Assembly (NCBI GenBank): GCA_020465985.1
Contig: JAANYP010004863.1
Span: forward strand, 1-64,000
Origin: Centrapalus pauciflorus
Lineage: Eukaryota > Streptophyta > Magnoliopsida > Asterales > Asteraceae
Direction: 5' to 3'
DNA length: 64,000 bases
Shown: positions 20,824-33,009 of the stretch, piece by piece
Position numbering within the stretch: position 1 is the stretch's first letter
Layout: each line of letters starts with the position of its first letter
Notes under the pieces: model-generated
The model's input: only the letters and a program-made list of their open reading frames with translations
The model's database searches: none
Told to the model about the DNA's origin: nothing
Translations under genes and position numbers: made by a program

Positions 20824-22347
20824 CACTACAAGAAATAAGGGTATTAGGGGCGACAAAAGTCGCCGCTAAAGCCCCCAAAAGTCGCCGCTATTGCCTTTAG
20901 CGGCGACATGTCGCCGCTGATTATGTCGCCGCTAAAATGTTGTCGCTATTGCTCGAAATGTCGCCGCTATTGATGTCGCCGCTAATAGTGTCGCCGCTAT
21001 TACCTCTTGTCGCCGCTAATAGTGTCGCCGCTATTGATCTTTTTTTTTTAAAATTTTTTTTTTTAAAAATTCAATAAAACCTGTTTTAATAAACCTGGAA
21101 ACAGTTTATAATTTAATAAACCTGGAATAAATTTCATATATCCAAAACATTCGTCAACTACAAAATCCTTATATCCTTATATGACCCGTTTAATTGTTTG
21201 TTACACATTAAAATAGCAAACTACTCGTCATTATCTTCATCGTCTTCATTCTCTTCGTTCCCCATATCTTGATCTTGACCCTCCTCGCTTCCCATGTCAT
21301 TTTGAGACGAAAATGACTTTATCATATCAGAAAGTGCCGATCTAAACCTTGGGTTTCGAAGAAACGCATCTACATTATCCGGCTACAAAATAAACAACTA
21401 TATTAGCAACTATAAAATGTCACATTGAACTCTTCAATTCATTCAAACATAAAACACTTTGTGGAAATTTTAAAGGATACAAATGAAATACAAACATGTA
21501 TATGAAAAAATTATATAAATTATAAAGGATACAAATAATTTACCCAATTTTAATAAATCTACAACTTTATCTTAAAATTATATAAATCAACAAACACAAC
21601 TAAATTAACAATTTTATGCTTACACAACAAATCTACAAACTTTTATACAAATAATTACACAACAAATCTACAAACATACAAATATTGCACCTTAAAATAA
21701 ATAGCAATAATATAATTTTATCAAAAATCAACAAACACTAAATTAACAAATTTATAAATTATTTAAATACATTTACACCCAAGTTTAACAAATCTATACT
21801 TTTTTTTTACCTAATACACACTAACATTATCATAATACACACCAAATATACAAAATATAAGCACATTGTAGAATTTTTACCTAAAAAAAATACATATAGA
21901 CGGTTGTGTGTGTGTGAGAGATAGAGATCGAGAGTACCAAAAGCAAGAAAGGGAGAGTCGCCGGAGGAGCCGTCGATCGGAGAGTCACCGGAGCTAAAAA
22001 GGGAGAACACCGGAGGAGCTATAAGGAGAATGTCGTGGGCTTTACGGGAAGAGAGTCCGAAATGCAGTTGGGGGAAGAGGGTACACGCGAACCGTAGCAG
22101 CAGCGGCGGCCGGAGAACGCCGGAAATCGCAGGAGCAGCTTGTGGGCGCCAAAAAGAAAAGAGTGAAGGCAGTGGGGGAAAAGAGGCTAGGTCTGCCGCT
22201 TATTATTTCGTCGGGTATTAGCGGCGACGCCTTTAGCGGCGACATAGGGCTTTAGCGGCGACAAATTCCCGTGTTTTTATTTGTCGCCGCTAATGCCCTA
22301 TGTCGCCGCTAAAGGCCTCGCCGCTAATACCCATAATTCTTGTAGTG
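20824..22347 (-). mobile_element. Complete non-autonomous CACTA transposon, 1524 bp, TSD TTA
   Basis: The ends are CACTACAAGAAATAAGG and the inverted CACTACAAGAATTATGG, with the TSD TTA at 20821-20823 and 22348-22350. Subterminal arrays of TCGCCGCTA/TAGCGGCGA fill 20850-21040 and 22210-22325; these are typical binding sites for the element-coded protein. The interior keeps one C-terminal exon (21221-21382, minus). At the opposite end there is a GC-rich block (21900-22220) that may be the former promoter and first exon. Transposase is otherwise deleted. Confidence 0.95.
21221..21382 (-). pseudogene. Last exon of a CACTA-encoded protein
   Basis: Reading the minus strand, a splice acceptor AG (21383-21384) opens a 53-residue frame beginning PDNVDAFLRNPRFRSAL. 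It passes into a very acidic tail (MGNEENEDDEDNDE) and stops at TAG (21221-21223). A short helix followed by an acidic tail is common at the C-terminus of plant CACTA (En/Spm-type) accessory proteins. All upstream exons are absent, so it is a deletion remnant and not a gene. Confidence 0.6.
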
Positions 22348-22509
22348 TTAGTTTATGTATTAATGTAATCATTAACAAAAATTATTTCTAGTTAACTTTT
22401 TAATTATATTATAAAAAGGATAGACAAACAACCATACCCAATATTAATTAATAAATACTACTACTCAAAATTTGTACAAATTCTCTACACACCTTATCGT
22501 TAACTGCTA

Positions 22510-22694
22510 CACTACAAGAAATATGGGTATTAGATTAGCAGGGATACGTTTTAGCGGCGACAATTCGAGCAATGGCGACATCATAATAGCAGCGACATAC
22601 CAGCGGCGACATGTCGCCGAAAGGCAATACCGATGACATTTCGAGGCATTAGCGGCGACTTTTGTCGCCCGTAATACCCTTATTTCTTGTAGAG
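22510..22694. mobile_element. CACTA MITE, 185 bp, TSD CTA, next to the acyl-activating gene
   Basis: It starts CACTACAAGAAATATGGG and ends ...TTTCTTGTAGAG, with one base changed from the expected terminal GTG. The flanks are CTA at 22507-22509 and 22695-22697. It consists only of subterminal GCGGCGAC repeats. Its border lies 48 bp downstream of the stop codon of the minus-strand gene at 22743, so it probably falls in that gene's 3' UTR or terminator. Confidence 0.9.
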
Positions 22695-22742
22695 CTACAT
22701 GGATTCAATTAAAATTAAGAAGAAAAAAAAACAATACTTAAT

Positions 22743-24572
22743 TCATAATCGAGCCATTGCGAGAATCTTGTCCTGGTTATGAAATTCATCTTCATGGTAA
22801 CCATTTTGATCCAAATGAACTTCTTTTTCAGAGATTTTAAGTGTTTTTGCCACTTTTCTTAGCTCCACTTTTTGGACTTTACCTGTTCCTGTTTTTGGTA
22901 GCTCTTTCACAAACTCCACTTTCTTCGGAACCATAAATCTTGGCATGTTTTTTCGACAATATGCCAAGATTTGGGATTCCGTTGTGCTTCTGGTCTTTTT
23001 CAAGACAACGAAAGCACAAGGGCTCTCTCCCCACCTTGGATGAGGCATTGCAACCACCGCCGCTTCGAGTATGGCTGGGTGTTTGAATAGAACGGATTCT
23101 AGTTCGACGCTACTGATATTTTCTCCCCCAGAGATGATGACATCTTTTGATCTGTCTTTGATTTCTAGGTATCCGTCGGGATGGATGACTCCAACATCGC
23201 CGGTTAAGAACCATCCTTTTTGAAAGGCCTTTGCGGTTTCTTTTTCGTCTTTTAAGTACCCTTTCATGATACTACTTCCTCGTAGTACGATCTCTCCCAT
23301 CGTCTTCCCATCATGTGGAACGCTCTCCATTGTTTTCTTGTTCTTGACATCGACGTCTGCAAGTGTGAGTATGCTTACACCTTGACGAGCTTTCAACGTG
23401 GCTTGTTGATCTCTAGGTAGCTGATTCCATTTGGTTTGCCACTCACACACAAGTGCAGGTCCTGTGGCCTCAGTGAGGCCATAGGCATGCATTATGTGGA
23501 ATCCAAGGTCTTCCATCTTCTCCAAGAGGGACGCAGGCGGTGGCGCCCCTCCGGTAAGTATGTTGACCTTGGTTGTCATTTCACATCGCTCGTGAGGCTT
23601 GGCCTCTAAAAGGATGTTGAACACAATCGGGGCACAACACATGTGAGTCACCTTATGCATGGAGATACTTTTGTACATTTCATCGGCAGTTGTGTTGCGT
23701 ATGCATACGTTGGTGCCGCCTCTTGCCGCCACACCCCAAGTGAACGTCCACCCGTTGCAATGGAACATAGGTAGTGACCATAGGTACACCGCCTCAGTAC
23801 CCATTTCCCACCCTTGAATCAAGCTCATCGTGCTCAGAAAAGCACCGCGGTGGCTATAAACCACTCCTTTCGGATCAGAAGTGGTTCCAGATGTGTAATT
23901 CAGTGCAATTGCATCCCACTCGTCGTCAAGATCTTCACCATGGTACATAGGATTACCATGATGGATAAGTTGCTCATACTCCAACTTCCCAAGACGAATC
24001 CCAGTGGGCTTGTCAATATCATCGATCACGATCACCAAAGGCATCGCATGTTGTATTGAAGATCCATCTTTCAAATCCGCCATCAGCAACCGTAGCGCTT
24101 CAGACGCTATCGGAACATACTGATAGTCGATAAAGAACACCTTAGCTTCCGAATGGCGAAGAATGGTGGCAATGTTTTTAGCATCTAGCCTCGTATTAAT
24201 CGCATTAAGCACCGCCCCAGCCATTGGAACTGCGAAATGCATCTCATACAAAGCAGGTACGTTTGGTGCAAGTACAGATACCTATCCAACAATCAAAACC
24301 AAAACCACCCGAAATTAAATTGTGTAAACTCATGATTGCATATTCTATAAAGACTTAAAAAGCATGAAACTTACAACATCATTCTTGACAACATTAAGCG
24401 ATCGGAGGGAGTATGCAAGACGACAACACCGGTCGTAAGTTTGGCGCCAGGTGAACCGGACTCCGGCGTATATAACGGAGGTCCGATTGGAATAAACCAT
24501 GGAAGCTCTCTTGATGAAAGTTAGAGGAGTGAGTGGGACATAGTTTGCTGGACACTTGGAAAGTCTGTCCAT
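22743..24572 (-). CDS. Acyl-activating enzyme (AMP-forming acyl-CoA synthetase), peroxisomal type, 578 aa
   Basis: Two exons, 24375-24572 (66 codons) and 22743-24281, are separated by a 93-bp phase-0 intron with GTAAG and ATAG borders. The ATG context and the N-terminus MDRLSKCPANYVPLTPLTF are those of the plant AAE clade that includes AAE1, benzoate-CoA and cinnamate-CoA ligases. ANL-family motifs are present: the P-loop YTSGTTSDPKG (about 195-205), FHCNGW (~239), YGLTEA (~333), TGD (~426), DRSKDVIISGGENIS (~442) and the catalytic Lys motif PKTGTGK (~528). The C-terminus ends Ala-Arg-Leu, a plausible plant PTS1 for peroxisome import. It activates a carboxylic acid through an acyl-AMP to a CoA thioester. 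The substrate cannot be read from sequence; aromatic or medium/short-chain acids are the candidates. The frame is intact. Confidence 0.93.
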
Positions 24573-24708
24573 TAATAATGCCTTAATAAATCCAAGAAAA
24601 CTGTTGTACCTTTTGTTGCAGAAAATGTCAGTGAACTTTTTAGAGAGAGAGAGAGATATGTGTAATGTAATGTGAAGATGAAGATGATGAAGAAGAATAA
24701 GAGGTGTG

Positions 24709-24716
24709 AATATATA
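24709..24716 (-). promoter_or_regulatory. Probable TATA box of the acyl-activating gene
   Basis: TATATATT on the minus strand lies about 137 bp upstream of the ATG, giving a leader of roughly 100 bp. The presumed 5' UTR (24573-24680) is rich in CT on the coding strand. The next 120 bp upstream are less AT-rich than their surroundings and may hold the proximal promoter. AT-rich sequence without recognisable features follows to about 25160. Confidence 0.55.
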
Positions 24717-24849
24717 GGGTTATGGAGCGGGTTATTCGGGTATGATGGTGGACCCGGCCATGGATACTACGGTTAATAACCTGGAAGATGCTCCGATGTT
24801 ACACGAACCCTAGTGTGTAGTACTGTAGTGTGTTGTGGTATGAATGCAA

Positions 24850-25160
24850 CCTTTTGACTTAAATGTTTCAAGCCTTTTCCTCGGGGTTTCACACAACAAT
24901 TTTAAGTTCATATATGAATATCTTTTGTATATATAATATATAATTAATTGCATATGGTTTTAATTTATTAATATGTCATTAAGTAAATTATCCATAAACA
25001 ATTAGGGGCTATATATATTATAGTAGCTTATCGCCTAATCTTTTGAAAAACTGCAATTCATTTTTATTTATAATTAAGCAGCATTTTCAATGGATTCATT
25101 TAAGAAATTTATTAAAATCATAAGATACTTTAAGCACGAGCAGTCAAGTAGATCGACCCA
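24850..25160. other. AT-rich upstream sequence, no feature seen
   Basis: Distal upstream region of the acyl-activating gene. I see no ORF or element ends. Confidence 0.5.
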
Positions 25161-26137
25161 ATGTATTACAACGGGTAAAGATGTACAAAACCGGGTTTGA
25201 AAACCGGACCGGTTTTTGTCAAAATTCGAAAACCGGTTTGGGCCGGCCAAAAGGAAAACTCAAACCTAACATAGCTGGTTAGGGTAGGGTTATAACCGGT
25301 TCGGGTTGAAAAGACCGATTTGGACTGGGTTTTACTTTTTTATAAAAAAATTATTTCAAAACATTTTTTTTTAACTAAAAACTTATTCAAACAATTTAGT
25401 TTACTAAAAACTTCAAATTTTATTAAATAAACTAATTCAAACATAAACTTACTAAAAACTTCAAATTTTATTAACTAAAGATATCAAACTTAATTACATT
25501 TTTTTATTAATTACTAAAAACTTCGTAATCAAATATAATTCGTATTCAAACGTAAACGTACAAAAAACTTCAAAATTCATTAACTAAAACATCAAAAATA
25601 AAGTTCCAACATAAACTTTAGGGTAAATTACAATTTTCGTCCCTGTGGTTATATATAAATTATGGTTATGATCCTTTTTACGTCGAAATTACAATTTCAG
25701 TATATATGGTTGTCGTTTTGTTATACTTTTATTCCTTTGAACAATCATTTTTTTAAATGACCATTTTACCCTTTTAATTATGTTTCACTTTTGGTCCCTA
25801 ACTATTTACTTTGTTTTTTAATTATATTACTTTAATTACTTTTATCTTATTATTATTTATTTGATACTTGGTTTATTTCATATTGTTACAATTTAATTAA
25901 AGTATAATTTTTTAATATGTTTTCTTTTACTATTATTATTTATTTGTTTATTTGATTTATCTTTTTTTTATTAATTATTATAAGAAATTAATTAAAATAA
26001 TTTTTACATATGTGGACTTGTGTATTGATATATTGTATTATTATTAATATTACAATTAAGTTCAAATATGTATTCAACTACATATATATACATTTATTTT
26101 TAAAATTATTATTACTTTTCTTTTTTAAAACTTACAA

Positions 26138-26188
<51 letters not shown>

Positions 26189-26297
26189 TATCTATTTTAA
26201 TATTATATATTACTCATAAAAATACTTATTTATCTTTAATTTATTTATTTTGTTAAGTGAATATATTTTGATTTATTTTAGAATACATACATACATG

Positions 26298-26302
<5 letters not shown>

Positions 26303-26370
<68 letters not shown>

Positions 26371-26395
26371 TGTGTGTGTGTGTGTGTGTGTGTGT
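26303..26395. repeat. Compound microsatellite (TA)n(GA)n(GT)n
   Basis: Consecutive TA, GA and GT dinucleotide runs border the left side of the Micron-like element. A shorter (TA)n tract lies at 26136-26180. Confidence 0.95.
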
Positions 26396-26789
26396 CAGGT
26401 TCAAAAAAGTACCTCTCGAAATCAAGTGCATCCGAAGGTACCACCTAAAAAAACTTTTTTAAATTTTTTTCTCATAACCATGATTAATTTAATGTTATAC
26501 GCATGATATATGAATTTCACATACATTCACGCATTCTGTGTTCTCAAAAATTATGTGAATGCTCAATGCATATTTATGTGAATGGTCATCCATGTGAATG
26601 GTCATTTCACACCATGTGAATGGTGTGAATAAACATTCACATGATCTTTTTTTACCATTCTATGATGTTGCTTCTTTTGAAAAAAAGTCTTATAATGTTG
26701 TCTTATACATGTCTATTCAAAAGAAATATATGTGAATGATCATTCACATTAGGGTACGCTGGAATCTTATAGGTACGCTGATGAACCTG

Positions 26790-26793
<4 letters not shown>
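26396..26793 (+). mobile_element. Micron-like element in a (TA)n microsatellite, copy 1
   Basis: About 398 bp begins CAGGTTCA and ends TGAACCTGA, with (TA)n-type tracts on both sides (left through GA/GT runs, right at 26794-26850 then CA repeats). The inside holds many GTGAATG/CATTCAC palindromes. The copy at 31260-31650 is the same sequence in inverse orientation. No coding capacity. The size and (TA)n borders resemble the rice Micron family. Confidence 0.75.

Positions 26794-26882
<89 letters not shown>
26794..26882. repeat. Compound microsatellite (TA)n(CA)n
   Basis: An alternating TA tract followed by CA repeats at the right border of the Micron-like copy 1. Confidence 0.95.
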
Positions 26883-26883
<1 letters not shown>

Positions 26884-28019
26884 ATATATACATAACGTTT
26901 TAATGAAATATATAATTTTTTGAAATTAAAATTTTTATATGTATATAGACTGCATATGTTTAAAGGTAGTTAACCTTAACAAAATATAATAATTTGACAT
27001 AGTATATGTATAAATTAATTTAATTTATTAATTTTTGTTATAAATTCGCATGTTGTTTTTGTTATGCATAATGGATTAATACATTGAACATTTGTAATTT
27101 ATATGAATATTAATTTTATGAAATAATAAATTAGAATGGATTACACGTTAAATAATATATTTTGTTAAGTTAAAATTAAATTGAACATATAATGTTTATT
27201 AAAATAGAAAAATTAAAATTAAAATTAAATGTAAAATTAATACATATATGTATAAATTTAGACAAAACTATGACCAAATTTTTAGGTGTTTATATAAATT
27301 AATATAAAATACAGACAAAAGATAAATAAGTTAAATGATAAATAGTTAAAAACTTTACCTTTTAAAAACTAAATATATAAATAGTTCAATATACGTTTAG
27401 ATTTTATATGTAAGAACAATATTAACAATATTAATAACATAATTAACAACAATACAATATATTAAATTTAGTCATATACAAGTTATTTTCAATTACTACT
27501 ACTTATTCATGTTAATACTTAAACTATAATAAAATAATAATAATACTAGTAATACTAATGTCAAATAAATAATGAAAATAAAACATGTTAAATAATTTAT
27601 TGCTTCATTTAAATTCTAATAGTAATAATAAGAAAAATATATTAAATAAATAATAAAAAGAATAATAATTTATTAAGGAAATGAAATATAAAAGAATATT
27701 TTGATGAGGGACCAAAATTGAAATAAAGTGAAAGGGTAAAATTGTCATTTTAAAATTTTTTTAGATAAAGGGACCAAAAACAAAACAAAACGTCAACTAT
27801 AAGTACAGTAATTGTAATTTTATCTTGAAAAGGACGGTAACCATAATTTTTATATAAGCACAGGGACGAAAATTGTAATTTAACCTAAACTTTATATTCA
27901 AACGTAAACTTATTATACATAAAACTTAATTCATATTTCCAATATTTTCAATCTTCATCGACAACATCTTCGGAGCTAGCCTTGCGGCTTTTGCGTGAAG
28001 CTTCGTCAAGAGAAATTTC

Positions 28020-29040
28020 TTAATCGGAAAGTGAGATTGTAAAGCCTTCTTCCACCTCAATATCATGTATCTCTTGTTCAATTTCTAATTCACCTTCAGA
28101 TTTGTCTAATATATGTTCGGCCGCGTCTAAGTAATCCTTCAAAACTTCTGGCAAATACACATATCTAATGATGCCGGTGTGAGTCCTGTTCTTCGTATTG
28201 ATAATACCCTGCCACTAGTAGAAAAAGCAGATTCCGAAGAAACCGTAGAAGTTTGGACGGTTAGTAAATCGTGAACCATGGCGTTTAGTAGGGATGAGCA
28301 TTTGGACCAAAAAATCCGGCCCGGATAAAAAAAGGAAAACCGGCCCGGACCAAACCGTTATTAATGAAATTGGTGCAGTTTTGGTTTCTTTAAAATCACT
28401 ATTTTTGGTTTTTCGGGTTCGGTCCACCGGTTTTTCGGTTTTTAACCCGGCCCAAACCAGAATTAATTTAAACTTTATGCATGTTATCAATTTTAAAGTT
28501 TATGTTATATTGTTATTCTTTGTAGTCCATAAAGAAACAAATTTTCTAAATATTATTTCTAAATCATATAAAAAGTATATGTAATAGTTATTGAGCTCTT
28601 TTGTAATATATAACCATGTAAAAGTCTTTTTAACGATGTAAATATTTTTTCATGGAGATAAAATATAAAGAACTTAATATAAGTAAGGTATGTTTGATAT
28701 TTTATTTTGTTCAAAGAAAATGTGATAAACTTGATAATTTCATAAAAAGAAATAGTTAAGGAATAAGATAAACAAAACATTAAAACATCTATAAAACTTG
28801 TACCGGTTCAACCGATCCAAGAAAAAAACCGACCGGACCAAACCCGTATTATAAATATTGGGCCGATTTTCGGTTCTCCTATTTCCCTAATTTTGGTTTT
28901 CAATTTTTTTCAGTCCGGGTCGGTTTGGTTCGGTTAGGTCCAAATGCTCATCCCTAGCAGTAAGAATAGAAAATTAAGATTCCTTATTTGCCACCAAGCA
29001 AAAATATCAAGTTGTGTGAGTTGTTGGGGTCCCAAAGTGA
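28020..29040 (-). pseudogene. hAT transposase C-terminal fragment, split by a MITE and frameshifted
   Basis: On the minus strand the piece at 28957-29040 gives LDIFAWWQIRN-like sequence. The piece at 28020-28288 gives MVHDLLTVQTSTVSSESAFS followed by GRVLSIRR and LTPASLDMCIC. These are the hAT C-terminal dimerisation block, closest in style to plant RICESLEEPER-type transposases. A frameshift follows CIC; the next frame (LKDYLDAAEHILDKSEGE...) runs to TAA at 28020-28022. The MITE at 28289-28956 separates the two pieces. N-terminal and catalytic parts are not found. Confidence 0.8.
28289..28956. mobile_element. hAT-type MITE, 668 bp, inserted in a hAT transposase fragment
   Basis: The ends TAGGGATGAGCATTTGGACC and its inverse are perfect 20-bp terminal inverted repeats. 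Subterminal CCGGCCCGGA/ACCGG motifs flank an AT-rich centre. The 8-bp flanks (GCGTTTAG at 28281-28288, GCAGTAAG at 28957-28964) match at only five positions. The transposase reading frame around it is consistent with an 8-bp duplication that has since diverged, so this is an old insertion. Confidence 0.75.
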
Positions 29041-29144
29041 CCAAAAAACCGGTTCCCGTATATCCCCCAAATTCGCTAGTTGATGGTCTGTCACCCTGTC
29101 TCTTAGCCCGTCCCTTAGCCCGTTTATTGTTTGTCTTAAACCAT

Positions 29145-29925
29145 GGTTGTTAAGATCGTGAGTAAGATCGTAGGATCGGTCGATCCTACGATCCTACCAA
29201 GTGTCGAATAGAATCAGTGTAGGATCGTTTTATAACAAGATTGAACGTAGGATCGTTCATAGGATCGGTCACCAATACGGTCCTACTTTTTACCCGGTCC
29301 AGACTCTTTTAACTATGTTCTTTTGGCATCGTTTACTGATTCGATCTAACATTTTACCTGAAACCACTCACTTTATCCATTAGGACAGTGAATCAAATTA
29401 TATGATGTATGATTGGTTGACTTTTCTGGATGACCATAAACATTTTAAACATGAATGTACATTGTTTCACTATTTATTGTATAAATAATTTTTGAAGTGC
29501 TATATAATTATTTTATGATATAAAATCACAAATTATAGTACCTAGAAAAAAAATTAAAAAGTAGTGATGTTGTAGTAGGATCTTACGATCACGATCTGAT
29601 CCAGTGCCGGTCCAATCATATTTGGGGCCCTGGGCAAAAACTTAAAAGGAGCCCTATAAATATATATGTATATTTTAAATAAGCAAAATTCAAGTAAAAA
29701 TGATAAATTAAAAACTAAAAACTTATAATTATATAACATAAACTAAAAACTTTGGCAGGTCGATAATCTTGTTTAGTCGTTAATAGACCTAAGTATATAT
29801 AATAAATTTTTGAGAATGGGACCCTATGATTAATAGGCCCTGGACGGCTGCCCGTGTTGACCTTGCCCTGATCCGATCTTGCAGAGACGAAAACGATCCT
29901 AGGTAAGATCTCGATCTTGACAACC
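29145..29925. mobile_element. TIR element rich in GATCGTAGGATC motifs
   Basis: The left end GGTTGTTAAGATCGTGAG and the inverted right end GGTTGTCAAGATCGAGAT are similar. Both ends carry arrays of AGGATCG/CGATCCT. No clear TSD was found and the superfamily is open. It is interrupted by the hAT MITE at 29602-29870. Confidence 0.55.
29602..29870. mobile_element. hAT MITE, 269 bp, TSD ATC(T/C)GATC
   Basis: It begins CAGTGCCGGTCC and ends GACCTTGCCCTG. The flanks ATCTGATC (29594-29601) and ATCCGATC (29871-29878) match at 7 of 8 bases. The ends resemble those of the elements at 19338, 33010 and 35259. Confidence 0.8.
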
Positions 29926-30790
29926 TTGCATATAATTCAATTAGCATTGATTTTTCAATTTTTAACATGATTCTACATACATCTAGCTTGAATGTGTGTG
30001 TACATACATACAGACACACACACACACACACACACATATGGATTGAGTCCTTTGAATTAAAAAATTACGATGACAGTCCTTATGGTTGAAGTTTTGGTAA
30101 CGAATATAGTCTTTTCGTCATTTAAAATATCATTTTACCCTTAATTATTTAATAATTATTATTAGTGTTGTTTTTATTGATATGTATATTATTATTAAAT
30201 AACAAACTAATCTAAAAATTAAAAATACTAGTATAATTAATTTAATATAAAAGACATAAATTTGAATAATAAAATATTAATAAAGACAAATGAATAATTA
30301 TTATTAATTAAAAACTAGAAAATAACATTTTTAGTTTAGATTTTTTACTTTAAAAAAGTAAACCTTTTTAAATAAAAAAAACAAATGTAGACATTGTCAA
30401 AAAGTAATAAAAACTTTTTTGATATTTTTAAATTTTTTTACGTAACCAACTTGTTAACACTTTCAATAAGTGTATAAAAACTTAAAATTTTTTATTTAAA
30501 AGTTATATTTTCGATTGGTTTTGGAAAAATTATAGAAAACTATCAAAAAATTTTGAAAACTTAAAATTTATTTTATTGTACATGAAAATGTTCAATTTCT
30601 TTTGTTTTATTGTTCATGAAAATGTTTAATTTCTTTTTAACAAAATCAAAAGGAAACCTAAAGTTAAAAAACTATTTTATTTTTAGTTTTTAATTATCAA
30701 AATGATGGAATAACAATTTATATATATATTTGTAGATGTTTTGATCCTTATTACAAATTATTTAATTTAAAAATAAATACTTAATATAAA
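29926..30790. other. AT-rich intergenic sequence with a CA microsatellite
   Basis: A (CA)n tract lies at 30014-30036. The stretch 30045-30145 (GAGTCCTTTGAATTAA..., TTTTACCCTTAATT) resembles half of a Mutator-like inverted repeat, without a partner. No gene is seen. Confidence 0.55.
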
Positions 30791-30794
30791 TAAA

Positions 30795-31120
30795 TTATTG
30801 TGAATGATCAAATAAGTGTTGAAGAATTATGAATGGTCAAATAAGTGTTATGAATGATCAAATAAGTGTAGAATTTTAAATAGTCAAATAATTCTTGTGA
30901 ATGATCAAACAAGTGTCGTGAATGATCAAATAAATATTGTGAATGATCAAATAAATATTATGAATAATCAAATAAGTGTAGAATAGTTGTAAATAGTCAA
31001 ATAAGTTTTGTGAATGATCAAATAGGTGTTGTGAATGGTCAAATAAGTGTTGTGAATAATTAGTGTATGATCAATTAAGTGTTGTGAATGATCATTTTAT
31101 AAGTGTTGTGAGTGATGGTT
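30795..31120 (+). repeat. Minisatellite, about 13 units of GTGAATGATCAAATAAGTGTT
   Basis: Degenerate tandem 19-24 bp units share TGAATGATCAAATAAGTGT. The sequence resembles the TGAATGATCATTCAC palindromes of the adjacent Micron-like element, from which it may have expanded. Confidence 0.9.
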
Positions 31121-31155
31121 GTTATTACGAAAATACCCTTGCATGTAAGGGGTAC

Positions 31156-31650
<495 letters not shown>

Positions 31651-31737
<87 letters not shown>
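31651..31737. repeat. (TA)n(GA)n microsatellite
   Basis: A TA run (31651-31716) followed by a GA run, between two Micron-like units. Confidence 0.97.
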
Positions 31738-31739
<2 letters not shown>

Positions 31740-31927
31740 AGGTTCAATGGAAAACCAGCATGAATCGGAAAACCTTGAAAAATCTCCATGCATCACAATT
31801 CCCGCATGATGCCTCAAATTCCCCGCGTGATGCATCAAATTAATTCCCGCGTGATGCATCAAATTCTTGCGTGATGCATCGACGGCGTGATGCATCACCT
31901 GATTCAATGACTATAAAGTGCTTCTCG

Positions 31928-31931
<4 letters not shown>
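31738..31931 (+). mobile_element. Short (TA)n-flanked unit with CGTGATGCATCAAAT repeats
   Basis: It starts AGGTTCAATGG and contains five copies of a GTGATGCATC-type motif within 120 bp. It lies between (TA)n(GA)n and (TA)n tracts. The start resembles the inverted end of the 28-bp piece at 32423, so the two may be remnants of one family related to the Micron-like elements. Confidence 0.6.

Positions 31932-32000
<69 letters not shown>
31932..32000. repeat. (TA)n microsatellite
   Basis: An alternating TA run between two (TA)n-flanked units. Confidence 0.97.
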
Positions 32001-32005
<5 letters not shown>

Positions 32006-32384
32006 ATGGTTCGAGAGAGTACCTCCATTATGCAGCGCACCAGAAGGTACCACCTTTAAAAAAACTTTTTTTAAAATTTTTTTTCATAAACATGTTTTAA
32101 TTAGCATTATGAAGATTGTATGTAAATTTCACATACATTCACATCTCCTAGCTCCTAAAAAGTGATGTGAACACACACTTACATGATTTTGAATACATGT
32201 GAACTCACATTTATGTGATGCGTGTTTTCATGCACTTAGAGTTTTCAAATTTGCGTGAAATTCACATATGATCTTCATCATGTTAATTAAAACATGTTCA
32301 TGAAAAAAAATTTCAAAAGAAATACTTTTAAGACTGGTACCTCCTGGTGCGCTGCATAATGGGTGGTACTCACTTGAACCTAAA

Positions 32385-32386
<2 letters not shown>
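32001..32386 (+). mobile_element. Micron-like element in (TA)n, copy 3, palindromic
   Basis: About 386 bp with inverted ends: GGTTCGAGAGAGTACCTCC on the left mirrors GGTACTCACTTGAACC on the right, and CATTATGCAGCGCACCAG mirrors CTGGTGCGCTGCATAATG. It shares the plan of copies 1 and 2 but is clearly diverged. (TA)n tracts lie on both sides. Confidence 0.75.
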
Positions 32387-33001
<615 letters not shown>

Positions 33002-33009
33002 GCTCTACA

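Larger units (their letters stand above)
25621..27885. mobile_element. Mutator-like foldback element, 2265 bp, TSD TAAACTTTA
   Basis: Inverted repeats of about 170 bp start GGGTAAATTACAATTTTCG on the left and GGTTAAATTACAATTTTCG inverted on the right. The 9-bp TSD TAAACTTTA is perfect (25612-25620 and 27886-27894). Inverted similarity continues inward at lower identity, so much of the element could fold back. No transposase is seen. It belongs to the same family as 56397-57579. A (TA)n-flanked Micron-like element sits in the loop. Confidence 0.9.
25165..29060 (-). mobile_element. Probable decayed hAT element carrying transposase remnants
   Basis: The left end region (25170-25340) is full of ACCGG/CCGGT motifs after a GATGTACAAAACCGGG-like border, a common hAT terminal layout. 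C-terminal hAT transposase fragments occur at 28020-29040 on the minus strand. The sequence between is interrupted by a complete MULE (25621-27885) and a hAT MITE (28289-28956). The flanks of the MULE (25350-25610 and 27895-27950) share the same low-complexity character. The right border and TSD were not found, so the extent is approximate. Confidence 0.45.

Noticed and set aside
22030..22245. ORFs on both strands in the GC-rich block of the 1.5-kb CACTA element
   Set aside because: Short, overlapping and compositionally driven; more likely promoter and leader sequence than protein.
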